DNA of 64,000 nucleotides, from NCBI RefSeq assembly GCF_022965805.1, contig NC_133101.1, forward strand, positions 17,889,054-17,953,053. Reading direction: 5' to 3'. Under the pieces are notes generated by a model that saw only the letters and a list, made by a program, of their open reading frames with translations, searched no databases and had not been told where the DNA came from. The stretch is from Primulina eburnea. Lineage: Eukaryota > Streptophyta > Magnoliopsida > Lamiales > Gesneriaceae. Each line of letters begins with the position of its first letter. Position 1 is the stretch's first letter. Of this stretch, positions 1-12,129 are shown in pieces. The position numbers and the translations under genes were made by a program.

Positions 1-2825
1 TGGGTGATAACTGATTGTCACATCATAGTCTTTGACAAGCTCTAACCACCTCCTCTGTCGCATGTTGAGCTCTTTCTGAGAAAACAGATACTTCAAGCTC
101 TTGTGGTCTGTGAAAATCTCACACTTTTCGCCATATAAGTAGTGTCTCCAAATCTTCAGGGCGAAAACCACAGCTGCCAGCTCCAAATCATGAGTCGGAT
201 AATTCTTCTCATAATATTTCAACTGGCGAGAAGCATAGGCTATGACCTTATCTTGCTGCATCAGCACTGCACCGAGACCCTTCTTCGACGCATCAGTATA
301 AACAACAAAATCCTCTGATCCACTGGGCAAAACAAGAACAGGAGCTGTAGACAACTTATCTTTCAACTCTTGAAATCCACTTTGGCAATCAAAGGACCAC
401 TCGAACTTCACCGTCTTCCTCGTCAGATTGGATAACGGCAGGGCAATCTTGGAGAAATCTGAAATGAAACGACGATAGTAACCCGCCAACCCAAGAAAAC
501 TGCGAACCTCTGACACAGTAGTAGGAATAGGCCACTTCTGAATCACCTCTATCTTCACTGGATCAACAGCTATGCCATCTTTCGAAACAACATGGCCTAG
601 AAAAGAAATCTGCTCCAACCAAAACTCACACTTCTTCAACTTGGCAAACAGTCTCCTCTCTCTCAACAACTGAAGGACAGCTCTGAGGTGCTCTGAGTGA
701 AGCTCTCTGGTCTTGGAATAGATCAGAATGTCGTCGATGAAAACAATGACGAAGCTATCCAAATACGGCTTGAACACGCGGTTCATCATATCCATAAAGA
801 CTGAAGGAGCATTGGTCAGACCAAAAGACATCACAAGAAACTCATAATGACCGTACCTGGTCCGGAACGCAGTCTTAGGGATATCAGACTCCCTAACCTT
901 CAACTGATAGTAGCAAGATCGAAGATCAATCTTCGAAAATACAGTAGCACCATGAAGCTGATCAAACAAATCATCTATCCGTGGCAACGGATACTTATTC
1001 TTGACAGTCACTTTGTTGAGCTCCCTATAATCGATACACAGCCGCAAAGATCCATCTTTCTTCTTGACAAACAGAACCGGAGCTCCCCAAGGCGAAGAAC
1101 TCGGCCGAATGAAACCTTTATCTAAAAGATCCTGCAACTGCGCCTTCAATTCTTTCATCTCTGCATGGGCCATTCTGTACGGAGCCTTAGAAATAGGAAC
1201 CGTACCTGGATCTAGATCAATCACAAACTCAACATCTCGGTCTGGCGGCAAACCCGGCACATCATCCTCAAACACATCAGCAAACTCTCTCACAACATCA
1301 ATATCATCAATATTCAACTTAATCAATCTATCCACATCGACAATAGAAGCCAAGAATCCAACACAACCTCTAAACAATAACTTCTCAGCCTCAAGACACG
1401 AAATAAAAGGAAGGACCAGCGAAGTACCTGCACTGGCGAGCATACCTCTCTGGCCATCATCTGCAAAGGTCACCGTCTTAGCAACACAATCAATAACAGC
1501 ACGATAGGTCGATAGCCAATCCATGCCAAGAATAACATCAAAGGCAACCATCGGGATAACAATCAAATCAGCAAAAACAACTCGCTCCTCAATACGAACA
1601 GGGCATGCATAAACAATAGATGTCGGGCACAACACATCCCCCGAAGGCAAAACAACACTAAGCTGGAAGGAAAGAACAGAAGGAACTATACACAAAGATC
1701 TCAAAAACAATTCAGACATAAAAGAATGAGTAGCACCTGTATCAATCAATGTCGTAGCTACCCTGTCTGAAATCAAAATAGTGCTAGAGATCACAGAAGA
1801 ATCATGATTAATACCTTCCTTTGTCATCGTGAAAATGCGTCCCTGAACTTTCTCTTTCCTCACTCCCTTTGGACAATCTCTGGCAATATGGCCTGCAGTG
1901 CCACAACGATAACAAGAATGAGTGCCAAATCTGCACTTTCCTCGATGATGCCTGCCGCATTTAGGACACAAAGGCTTCTCGGAATCAGATGGAACTGCCA
2001 ATGGCTTAGGACTCGATTCTATCTTGCCTTTCCCTTTGAAATGCTCTTTGCCTCTTTGATTCGATCCCTGACCCCTCTGAGTAAAAGCCTGATGCCTCGC
2101 CTGTCTTTCCTTGGCAATGTCCTTCTCATCCTGTTCGGCCAACAAAGCCTTAGACACGATCTCTTTAAAAGTCACAGCCTTCGACATATTAATGTCTCTT
2201 TGAATCTCTGCTCTAAGGCCTCGAATGAAATGAGCACCTTTGTATTTGTCATTGGAAGCAATGTACGGAGCAAATAAACATCCCTCTTCAAACTTGAGAA
2301 TATACTCATCAACATTCATGCCACCCTGACGAAGCTCCAAGAACTCTGTAACCTTCTTCGTTCGAAGTGCGTCGGGGAAATACTTGTCATAGAACAAATC
2401 AGTGAACTCTGACCACTTCAATGTCGGTAGATCAATACCAACCTTGGTCGCGTTCCACCAGATGCGGGCAGCCTTAACCAACATGAACACTGCACAGCTG
2501 ATTCTGTCTCTGTCTGAATAATTGGATGATCGAAGATCGCCTCAAGAGCCTTAACCCATTCAACAGCCACTAAAGGATCGGTGCTACCTAAAAATTCTGG
2601 CGGATCCATCCTCTTGAAAGAAGTAAAGATACTGTCGGTACCAACGGCCTGAGCCACTTGACCTCTACCCTGCCCTCTGCCTTGGCCTGCTCCTTGCATA
2701 CGCAACAACTGCTGGATCTGCTCACTATGAACCTTAGCCTGCTCTTTTAACAACTTGCCGAACTCATCGACAACTCTAGAGGAAGAACTATCCTCACCCT
2801 CTGCGGTTTTCCTCTTAGGAGCCAT
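1..2825 (-). pseudogene. gag-pol: Element A gag-pol (Ty3/gypsy), one frameshift, runs off left edge
   Basis: Seen: the minus strand starts at ATG 2825 (protein begins MAPKRKTAEGED) and encodes a Gag N-terminus. Near 2525-2545 the frame slips by one base. From there a single frame is open to position 1. In order it holds the Gag core, a CCHC knuckle (about 1900-1970), the protease motif DTGATHSF (about 1725-1745), reverse transcriptase with FVIVFIDD (about 730-750) and RNase H up to its [10 protein letters not shown] segment at the edge. Integrase and the 3' LTR lie outside the window. Family knowledge: this is the gag-PR-RT-RH order of Ty3/gypsy, which copies element RNA into DNA in cytoplasmic particles. 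The single frameshift suggests a fairly young element. Plus-strand ORFs here are shadows. Confidence 0.9.
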
Positions 2826-2828
2826 ACT

Positions 2829-2892
2829 CTACAATGTGCTCACAAAATATCAATCAATAGATAACAATAAATAGATGCAAAAGAAAACATAC
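2829..2892 (-). other. Possible short leader intron of element A
   Basis: On the minus strand, GTATGT at 2892-2887 and a TAG ending at 2829 bracket 64 nt between the primer-binding site and the gag ATG. The position matches the better leader introns of elements G and B. At 64 nt it is at or below the usual plant minimum, so this is weak. Confidence 0.25.
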
Positions 2893-2939
2893 CAGGACAG
2901 TTGAAAGTAGACGAAGTCATATGCATTAGTCCGAAGAAC

Positions 2940-2954
2940 GGGGCTCTGATACCA
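2940..2954 (-). other. Element A primer-binding site
   Basis: The minus strand reads TGGTATCAGAGCCCC, complementary to the 3' end of initiator tRNA-Met. Five bases separate it from the LTR end at 2960. It primes minus-strand DNA synthesis and fixes both orientation and the inner LTR boundary. Confidence 0.9.
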
Positions 2955-2959
2955 CTAAA

Positions 2960-4542
2960 TGTGACATCTCGACTCAATTTTAAATAAAATACAGCGGAAA
3001 TTAAAATTTTTCTTTTAAGGGAGGAAGGATTAACATTTTATAACATAAAATCATTTACAAAAGTTTATACATGATCATTCAAATGATACAACAAAAATAC
3101 AAAATATCATTCCTATGATCATGTCTAAAATGCTTGTCAAAATAGCCTTCACTTCCCTCTTCTATGCATATGACTCCGGCCCACATCAACGTCCCGGCTG
3201 GTCGCTCTTATCTGCATCACATGAAAAATAATTGAAATGAGTATAAAACTCAGCAAGTGAAACTCTTATATAACAATAAACATAACATACTCTGAAAATC
3301 ATGACTTTAAAGCATTAAATACCATCAACTCTGAAATATGAATATCATATCAATATAAACAATAAGATGGTATTTCTCTTTTCTCTGGTATGGATTGACA
3401 TCTATATAGTAACTCTGTCTCTGAACACCTATATCCCATCGATATAAATCGACAACTCTGAGGGATATAAGCCTATGGGCGATGATCATCTAATTGCATG
3501 CAATCTCTGACTATGTATCTATCAATCCATAATACACTTTAAACTCTCTCTTGGCATTTAAACAATCACTTTGGATACTCTTTCTTTTCTCTTGTATTCC
3601 CTTTCATAGTTGAGACATTAAATTGTCTCCAATATACATAACAATGGAATCAATACATACTCAAGAATCAAATGAAGGGAATAGCACATTTAAACCTTTG
3701 AAATACAATACATATAACATCATGTGAGCAAAGGAATGAAGTTCCACTTACAAACCAATAGAAACCTCCAAACTATACACTTGATACACCACCTACAACA
3801 ATAATCCATAAATAACACCATTATCAACTCAATATCCAAGAATCCATATCAATAAATCCATTAAACCAACTATAACAATCAACCCAAATCATCTCTTCAC
3901 CAAAACCAATAATAAACCACGATAAAACCTTACCTTAGCTTCCTATCACCAATAAGAACCTCGATCTCAACTCGAAAATCCAACGAGAAGCTTAAATCGA
4001 AGATAGTAAAGAAAAGAAATGAAGAAAACCCTTAGCTTCCATGGGGAAATCTCGAAAATGGAGGAAACGAATGGGAAAGATGAAGTCAACCACTCCAAAA
4101 TGTACTTAAAAATCTCGACCATGCTTGTACTGAACACAACCGCGGGTGCGCTACCTCCAGCACCGCGGGTGCGCTGATATTTCGGCCCTCAAACAGTTCC
4201 CAAATAAAATGCTACCGCGGGTGCGCTGCTGCAAACACCGCGGGTGCGGTGTTCTCTCGGCCAAACTCACAAATTCCAATAATTCAGACCGCGGGTGCGG
4301 TCCTTGCAAGAGTGCGGGTGCGGTGCTGCCACGGCAGAAACAAAATCTCAAGCTACTAAAATCGAACCGAAACGCTGCACAACAACCACATAATCATCTA
4401 ACAATATCCACCATGCCAAAACACAATAATACCAACTATACTATAACCCAAAACACAACTCTAAACATCTAAATCATAAAACCCAATAAACAATAATCAT
4501 ACAAAACTTAAACCGTACCGAACACCGGGCTCGGCTATTACA
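2960..4542 (-). repeat. Element A 5' LTR
   Basis: This 1583-bp LTR is bounded by TG/CA. In its own orientation it starts TGTAATAGCCGAGCCC at 4542 and ends GATGTCACA at 2960, followed by the primer-binding site. The outer end abuts the integrase of element B exactly within a GE-R codon run, so A was inserted there. The matching TSD copy is left of the window. U3 carries a GC-rich 13-bp repeat array (4140-4324). I see no clear TATA box. Confidence 0.88.
4140..4324. repeat. Six copies of a 13-bp GC-rich motif in LTR A
   Basis: CCGCGGGTGCG(C/G)T occurs at 4140, 4163, 4215, 4238, 4289 and, with a changed start, 4312. Spacing is irregular, so this is not a simple tandem repeat. The array lies 218-402 nt from the LTR start, inside U3, where retrotransposon enhancers usually lie. 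The motif contains the palindrome CCGCGG. Confidence 0.85.
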
Positions 4543-4894
4543 CTCTCCCACCTCGTCCCAATGGATGGGCGAGTTACATTTCTTTCCGTAGAGTGCCTCG
4601 TATGGAGCCATTCTTATGGATGATTGATAGCTGATGTTACAGGTCCATTAGAGGTAGTTTTGGTTCCCAACTCTCTTGAAAATTGATCACGCATGCCGGC
4701 AGTAGATCCTCTAAGATCTGTATGACTCTCTCAGACTGACCGTCTGTGTGGAGATGAAACGTAGTGTTGCATAGTAGCTTGGTCCCCAAGGTTGCATGCA
4801 AACTCTTCCAGAATGACGAAGTGAATCGTGTGTCTCTGTCCGACACTATAGAAACTTAAATTCCATGCAGTCTGAGTATCTCGTGAATATACAG
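4543..4894 (-). pseudogene. Element B integrase, catalytic core and C-side fragment
   Basis: The minus strand encodes integrase with VSDRDTRFTSSFW (second catalytic Asp) and TDGQSERVIQILEDLL (catalytic Glu), followed by degraded sequence and IHWDEVGE, where element A cut in. The first catalytic Asp lies on the other side of solo LTR I, near 6890. Element G carries the closest intact-looking equivalent in this window. Stops and a frameshift make it inactive. Confidence 0.85.
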
Positions 4895-5536
4895 TGTCAC
4901 GCCTCGTGTCCGAAGCGTCGGTGATATTCCGGCATTGTTTAACAATTACTTTAAAACAATTAAGTCTCGTATCGAAATTCCAAATAACCAGTGTTTTTTA
5001 GTGTTTAACAATTACTTGAAAACAATTAACTCTCGTATCAAAATTCCAAATAACAAGTCGTTTTCATAAATAAAACATTGTCTTTACATTGCCAATAGAA
5101 TAAAAATACATCAGAGTTGCAAATGCGGAAAATAAACAAAAGGAAAATAAAGTTTTGATTTCTTGAGTCTTGCTCATCGATTACCATCCCCAGAAAGCTT
5201 CTTGTTCCTCTTCAGTTGCTCTTCATTTTTATCTGAAATTTTTAAGGGGTGAGTGTTTTAGATTACACTCAGCAAGTGGAGGTCGATCGATTTTCAATGA
5301 TACATATAGAACTTAGTTTTCTTATAGTATTTTTTTAACAAACTTTCAAAACTTATTACCTTTAAATTATCATAATAGAAACAAATCGAATATGAGACAA
5401 ATGTTATCAGATGATTCAGAGCAGTTCAGAAGCAAATCAGATCATTTCAGAACAATTCAAAAATAGACACAACACTGTTACTCATCTCATTTCCATGGTC
5501 AAATTGTCCCTAATATGTTAGTCCTCTAAGGGTGAG

Positions 5537-5652
5537 GCCAGAACACGGTTTTATACTCACTGATGGGGGCCAAACAGAACATGGTTTTATACCCACTGAT
5601 GGGGTCCAGACAGAAAATGGTTTTATGCCTACCAATGGGGGCCAGACAGAAT
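5537..5652. repeat. 36-bp tandem repeat, about three copies, in solo LTR I
   Basis: GGTTTTAT recurs at 5547, 5583 and 5619, giving a 36-bp period. Units share ACTGATGGGG-CCA-ACAGAA with a few substitutions. The period is a multiple of three, so the plus frame reads a 12-residue repeat (HGFI-TDG-QT). No other evidence supports translation. Confidence 0.85.
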
Positions 5653-6274
5653 TACAATTCTCGTCCCATTTAAAATCAATTTGTAACATTGCCACACAGA
5701 ATTCAAACCTTCATCAAACAGAACTTATCAGAAATTCAGACGGATACAGTGGAATCAAAGAATTTCGAAGAACAGACAAAGAAACATATCATAGATCGAA
5801 AATTTTAAAAGAACTGACTGTGATTTTCAAAAATATTGACACACATACAAGCATGTCTTATTATTTATATACAAAGTTTAAAAATACAAAAAGGTACGTA
5901 ACAAAAATCCACTTACTGTGTTTTAGATATATGCTTCGAAAATACAGATCTTTGGATGAAATTTCCTTCTGAAAATCGGACAGCACTTCGACGTATTTGT
6001 TGAGCAAATGACACCTTAATTTCTGCAACACTTCGACGTAGAACTTTAGCACTCGACGGCACGAAGATTTTCCTTGCCTTGGCCGAAATTTTGAGAGGTT
6101 TGGTGGAGGGTGAGGGCAGAAATTTGATAGGTTGTGAGGGATTATTTTAAGTGCATTTTGAGTGAGGTTTGGGGAGGTAATTATAAGAAAATTTGTGTCC
6201 CTTCCACTAGCCTTGGCCGAAATCTTGGGCTCCAAGGAAGCCATAATTGTGGTCAAAGCATCTCAAGCACCAAA

Positions 6275-6430
6275 GGTCATTTCCTGCATCATAAATGTGT
6301 CCTAGGGTCTTAGCTCCTCCCTTAGCTTCTTCATTGGTTATTTCAATGGTCATTTCTTGCATACTAAGTTTGTCCAAACTCTTAGCTCCTTCATTTGTTA
6401 TCTCAATGGTCATTTCTTGCATAATAATTT
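6275..6430. repeat. Degenerate 60-73 bp direct repeat in solo LTR I
   Basis: GGTCATTTC(T/C)TGCAT recurs at about 6275, 6348 and 6408. Between copies lie CTTAGCTCCT and TTATCTCAAT-like segments. Unit length differs by one internal duplication. There is no coding signal. Confidence 0.7.
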
Positions 6431-6756
6431 GTTCAATTCCTTGTCTCCTCTTTTAGCTCCCTTTTTGGTCTTGTTCGGACAAGTGGTTGAGCTTTTTTGA
6501 GCTGAAAGATCCAGTCCTTGAGCTGGGGTTTTACTTCTCTAGTGATAACTTTTTGATGGATGCGGTTACTTGCAGTTTGTCTTCCCGTTGAGCTAATCCC
6601 CGAGCTTTGGTGTTACTTCCTCGAGCCATGTTAGCTGAAAGTTTAAGTTTATATTCGAGTTTTATAGTTAGAATGAAAGTTTTGATCTTAGTTTAAGCTT
6701 AGTTTTCGAGTTTTAATTTCTTACATGATTTGTTGCGGAAATTTCTGGTTCTCACA

Positions 6757-8326
6757 TACAGCTCCGCATATTGAGTCATCGAGAAGGTCGTCTTTACAGG
6801 TAGGAAATGTGCTGACTTAGTAACACGGTCCACTATTAACAGAATATCATTGAATCCTTTTACCATCTTTGGTTGACCTACCACGAAGTCCATCGTAATG
6901 TTCTCCCACTTTCACTCGGGGATGGGAATGGTCGGAGCATTCCTGCTGGTCTTTGATGCTCTGACTTCACTTGTTGACACGTTAAGCATTCGGATACGAA
7001 GCGCATAATATCTCGTTTCATACCCAGCCACAAACATAAAAGTTTCAAGTCCTTGTGCATTTTTGTACTTTCGGAGTGTATAGAATAAGGGATACTATGG
7101 GCTTCTGTCATAACTTAAACCCTAAGTGAATCTCCACTAGGAACCCAAAGTTGTCCTCAATATTTGACAATGCCATCCTCATCAGTATACAACATCTGAC
7201 CTCTAGACTCATCTCGTTGTCTCCATTTCTGTAGCTGCTCGTCAGTAATCTGTCCAGTTCAAATTTTGTCTTGCAGAGTAGATTGCACTGTTAAAGGAGC
7301 GAGATTAGGAGCCTTTCCCCTAGCATAAAATTCAAGATCGAACCTCTGAATTTCTGTCTGTTGAGGTTTCTGTACTTATAATTGAGCCAAGACTGTCATT
7401 TTTCTGCTAAAAGCATACGCAACTACATTAGCTTTCTCGGGGTGATAGCTAATGTCGCAGTCGTAGTCCTTTACAAGTTTTAGCCATCTTTATTGTCTCA
7501 TGTTCAGCTCCTTTTGAGTGAAGAAATATTTGAGACCTTTGTGATCCGTATAGATCTTGCATTTTTCACCATATAGGTAGTGTCTCCAAATTTTAAGCGC
7601 AAATACGACTACTGTAAGTTCAAGGTCATGTGTCGGATAATTCTTCTCGTGGACTTTCAACTATCTAAACGCATATGCGATGACCCGATAATGTTGCATG
7701 ATAATTGCGCCCAATCTTAGCTTCGAAGCATCGGTATACAACACATATTCCCCTTATTCTGTCGGCATAGCTAGAACTGGAGTGATAGTAAGCGGTTGCT
7801 TCAACCTGTCAAAACTTCTTTGACACTCCGGTCCCCATACGAATTTCACATTCTTCTTCGTCAGGGATGTCAAGGGTACTGCAATGGACGAAAAACCCTT
7901 GATGAACTTGCGATAGTATCCAGCTAAGCCCAAGAAACTACGAATTTCCGTTACACTTTTAGGCAACGGCCACGCTTTAACTGTCTCGACCTTAGATGGG
8001 TCGACTTCTATTCTTTGTCTCGAAACGATGTGGCCTAAGAATGCCACCATCTCTAACAAAAATTCGCACTTGTTGAACTTTGCATATAATTAAAATCTCG
8101 TAATACCTGCAAATTCGTCTTCAAGTGCTAATCATGCTCCTCTCGGCTCTTGGAATATATCAAAATATCATCGATGAAGACAATGATAAACTGATTGAAG
8201 TACGACTGAAACACGAGATTCATGAGATCCATGAAGATCGCTGGGGCGTTAGTCTGTCTGAAAGGCATCACCAAAAAATTCATAATGCCTATAGCGCGTT
8301 CTGAAAGCCATCTTATACACATCTGT
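6757..8326 (-). pseudogene. Element B RT (C part), RNase H and integrase (N part)
   Basis: Minus strand, from 8326 downward: RT with FLVMPF and [13 protein letters not shown] (about 8155-8280), the RT-RNase H joint ([20 protein letters not shown] at about 7900-8040), RNase H (about 7440-7750), then the integrase zinc-binding part (HSIPYSIHSES...CLTCQQV at about 6960-7100) and the first catalytic Asp (MDFVVGQP near 6890). Several stops and frameshifts split it. C interrupts its upper end and solo LTR I its lower end. Confidence 0.87.
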
Positions 8327-10921
8327 TGTAACGCCCCGAAAATTTTAAAGTCCAAGCAAACCACGTGCATGCAATTATTAAATTCTTTGTATTTTAGTTA
8401 AATTGTTTTAATAGCATTAATTATTTATATGGTGCATATTGATATGTTTAAATTATATTTTCTACATGGTTGCATTAAAAGTGTATTTTTAAGGAATATT
8501 CAAGTTGCGATCGAGGAACGGGGACCGAGAGCTAAAAATGTAAAATTATTTTATTAAATAATTGTTTTTAATTATTTAAAATATGGTTGATGCTTTTTAG
8601 TATTTTTGAAAATAAAGGGTTTTGGAGGTGAATTTATATGCCGTGACGTAAATTTTATCGGTGTTGGTTTTTCAAATAAAATGCGAGCTTTCGAGCAACC
8701 CGGCTAATAAATTCGCATTTTTTAAAAAAGAAAAACTTTGTAAATATTTTAATTATGTCCCAATTAGACTAATGCGCCTAATTAGATGGCTTATTAGGCC
8801 TAGAGTCTAGTTAGTGATCTAATTAGTATTTAATATGTAAATTAGATCAAAACCCTATTTTAGCACAAAGAAAAAAATCGGCCACCAAGTTTGAAAATTC
8901 AGAAACTCTCCTCACATCACCACACACACACGGCTGCACCTTTTGGGAAGGGATTTTCGAAAGATTAGCTTCAAGCCAAGCCTACGTCGCGTTCCGTTCT
9001 TCGTCGTCAACGATTATTCGTGCGTTTTAAACGCAAAGGCACGCCATATTTCTTCCTTTTCTCATCTTTCACACCATAGTAATTATTTAAAATTGATTTG
9101 CATGAAAAACAAGGATTGGATATATTTTCGTTTTTCAAGCATAGGTGATTTTTAAAGCATGCGTTTTGATCCAAAAATCATGAAATTCATGTACCTAAGG
9201 GGCTGCCATGATTATGAATTAAAAGAGGATGTTTTTACATGTTTTAGAGAGTTCTAAACCACACTAATAAGCTGCACACGTGATTAGAACAAAGCTGGAA
9301 CCCATTTGTTTATTATTGTAGCAGTTGTGTTCGGTTGAAGGAAAATTGATGCATGGGGGTGAATAGCTCGACCAGGCTTGGTGGTTGTGTCCTAAGGGTC
9401 ATGTTCTAGGGCTAGGATGGGTCCTAGGATGGCTGGGGTTCGAACTTAGGCCAGGGGAGAGTCCACGTGAAGTGGGACTCTCCCCCATGTGCTGATCACG
9501 GCTGCTGTAGTTCGGGGTAGAGGGCAGCGCGGCTAGGGGCGAGAGAGAAGGGTCCTATAGGGTCCTAGAGTGATGGGTAAGGGCTCGGCCAGGCGTTGGT
9601 GCGGCTGGGCTGGCAGATGGCGAGAGACCGTGAGAAGTATCCTAGCGCGCAGGTCTGCAACTCGTGTTGGGTTGCTGTCGCATGGCTGGTTGTGCGGGTT
9701 AAGGGCAGGGCGTTGGTCTGGGCTGGGGCTGGGCTTGGTCCAGGGTTGGTTAGGGCCAGCTTGGGTCAAGGGTTAAGGGCTGGATGAGTCCTAGACTTGT
9801 TAGGAGTCCTATGGTTCAATGGGTCTCACGCTCACACACATGCAGATTTTGGGTGAGTTTTCAGTAGGTGTTTTGAATGGGTTATGTTCATGATTTTGGA
9901 CTGGGCTTGCACAGTAGGGTACCTAGATGGGTTGGCTAGGTTTTGGTTTGAAGTGGCTCGGGCGTGGCTTGAGTAAATTGAGAGATGGCTCGGTGTGTTC
10001 GAGTGAGGGTCATATTTCGAAAATAAGAAGGAAAATTTATCTAAGGGTCCACAGGGGTGGCTAATGACTTGGGAGGGTAGAATAAATCATAAAAATGCTA
10101 TGTTTAAAATTTGGGATCGAAATAACGAGTTTTAGATTTATTCGGAATTTAATCGCCGCACGAAACGTCAATTAACGAGTTAAATTCAAAAACTAGTTTT
10201 AAGTCTTATAAAATTATGAAAAATTAGATTTAAGCTTAAATAATTATTATAAGTCTAAGTTCTTAATTTGGGAATTTTATATTAAGGTTTGGTTTAATTC
10301 GGGATTAAAATGCGTTAATACGTCGCAATTAAAGATAAATTTAAAAGTCATCGAATTAGGCTAAATAAAAATATTAGAAAATTCTTGTAGGCTTAAATAA
10401 TTATTTGGGACATGTTAGAGTCATGAAATCAAGAAAAAAGTCGAAATCGTAAAATGTCGAGTCTAGGGGTAAAACGGTCTTTTTACACCTAAAAATTAGT
10501 AAAGGTCATGGCAGTGCCCGAAATGCTGTTTTCATGTTAAGTATGATATTTTTAAATGTTTTATGAATTTAACATGAATTATTTATGATTTTTAAATGTC
10601 GAAAGGAATTTTTATGATTTAAAGAAGAAATTTAAATACATGTTGCATGCTTGGTTTCAAAAAGGAAAAAGGTAAATGTTATGCACAATTTTTATAAAGT
10701 GATGCGAATGAAAACGTTGAAGGAAGTGAAGTGATTGTGACTAGTTCGTTAATAATGGCGACGTCGTGAGGGTTATGGTCCTAGTGGGAGCCCGGCGATC
10801 GTGTTTCCATTGTTGCGAACACGAGGTTATGAGGATTTGAGGATTGAGGATAGAATGGGAATATCGTGAGGGGAAAAGGCCCCAGAGGGAGCCCATTTAT
10901 GGGAAAAGGCCCCAGAGGGAG
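8327..10921 (+). repeat. Element C 5' LTR, first part
   Basis: This matches the 3' LTR from 44995 almost base for base until 10921, where D inserted after GGGAG. It includes a GC-rich stretch (about 9480-9800) whose overlapping ORFs on both strands are compositional, not genes, and a 26-bp direct repeat of GGGAAAAGGCCCCAGAGGGA near 10871 and 10901 that became D's target. The second part resumes at 42997. Confidence 0.9.
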
Positions 10922-12078
10922 TGTTAAGAAATGAAATTTCAGGAATTTTGGTGTATGACAAATTGGAAATCAACCGCGGCTGGAAATTCTCAACCGCTGA
11001 TGTTCAACCGCTTATTCTTTATATTAGAGCAAGAGTGAACCGGTTCATTTAAGAGACTTACTTATTGCTAAACGACATTCTCTGACCGGTTGTATGCATT
11101 CAAATCCTCGGAGTCAACGATCTCACATCAATTCCAAGGAAGATGTGCATTTATCTTTCCTTCCCAGAAAGGAAGTTCAGAGACAGTTTTCATGATCTCT
11201 TGCTATATGCACAGTAGCCTAAAGAAGTAAACCTCAAGTAAAGAGCTTCAAATTTATGATAAGCAAAAGGAAGATTAAATGCAGACATTTATTGCTCATA
11301 AAGATGAAAGCGACTTATCTGATTCAGGAGCTCAGGTTTACGTTAACTGTACTTTTTGACCGTTAGATCTTTTAGCTATATCATCTGGGAGGAATGCAAG
11401 TTAAATACACGCAAGCTACACAACTCATACATTGATTGAAAAAGATTCTCAGCTTGCCTTCACAGAGATTTTTGAGCGCTTTCACAGTCTACATCTCTTT
11501 CATCGCTCTTTTGCACGCAGATCCACAGACATATATTTGATATTTCAAGGATCTTTTCGTGCGACTAAAAACAATCTACTGTTCTATCAATAACCTGTGG
11601 TTATTTGATAAAAGTTTGGAAGTCTGGTGAACTGAGGGTTCTTATAATCCAGAAGTGTAAAGTGATCACTAGGAGTTCCAAAACAGGCAGAGAAATAAGT
11701 CCTGGTTGGATTGGGCTGTTACAAATATTTTGTAAAGTCAAAGTCTTTTAGTGGAATCCTTCCTACCAAAGGAAGAAGGGGTGACGTAGGAGTATTCAAT
11801 CTCCGAACATCCATAAAAACACTGTGTCTTTTACTTCTTGCAAACTGTTATCTATTATTCATATTATTGCTGTTTAGGTCATATAACCTCTAGAAATATC
11901 TGTCGAAAAATTTGAACTGTTTTCCGCAGACTTCAGTAGTTCACCTTTTTCGACCGTTTGAGAAAGGATTTTTCGAACCGTCTGAAAACGGTTGAAAACA
12001 AATTTTAAATAAGAAAATTTGAAAGAGTTCATTCACCCCCCCCCCCCCCCCCCTCTTAACTCTTTCCCGATCCTAACA
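10922..12078 (+). repeat. Element D 5' LTR
   Basis: This 1157-bp LTR runs from TGTTAAGAAATG to TCCTAACA and is paired with 41848-42991. It ends two bases before the primer-binding site TGGTATCAGAGC at 12081. Near its 3' end is a run of 18 C (12036-12053), where the 3' LTR has only five. The short ORF at 11711-11893, also present in the other LTR, is not supported as a gene. Confidence 0.92.
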
Positions 12079-12129
12079 ATTGGTATCAGAGCAGGATTTT
12101 TTCTCAAACACTAATATCTTTTGAATAAT

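Larger units (their letters stand above)
4895..6756 (-). mobile_element. Solo LTR I inserted in B integrase (TSD TACAG)
   Basis: The 1862-bp unit runs from TGTCACGCC to TTCTCACA. TACAG at 4890-4894 and 6757-6761 is the target-site duplication. Removing it restores B's integrase frame (YAELYIHEI). I see no internal primer-binding site, polypurine tract or pol, so this is a solo LTR, the usual product of LTR-LTR recombination. Minus orientation is inferred from an ACTCAGCAAGTGG segment matching the minus-oriented LTR of A. It carries two repeat clusters. Small ORFs in it are not supported as genes. Confidence 0.85.

Noticed and set aside
847..2277. Three plus-strand ORFs (92, 147 and 157 codons)
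   Set aside because: They are shadows opposite the continuous gag-pol frame of element A and match no family.
5532..5972. 146-codon ORF containing the 36-bp repeat
   Set aside because: Its start is fortuitous and it lies in a solo LTR. The codon-multiple period alone is not enough evidence for a protein.
9533..9787. Overlapping ORFs on both strands in a GC-rich block
   Set aside because: They lie inside C's LTR, repeat at 46070-46459 in the other LTR, and come from GC-rich composition without stops.
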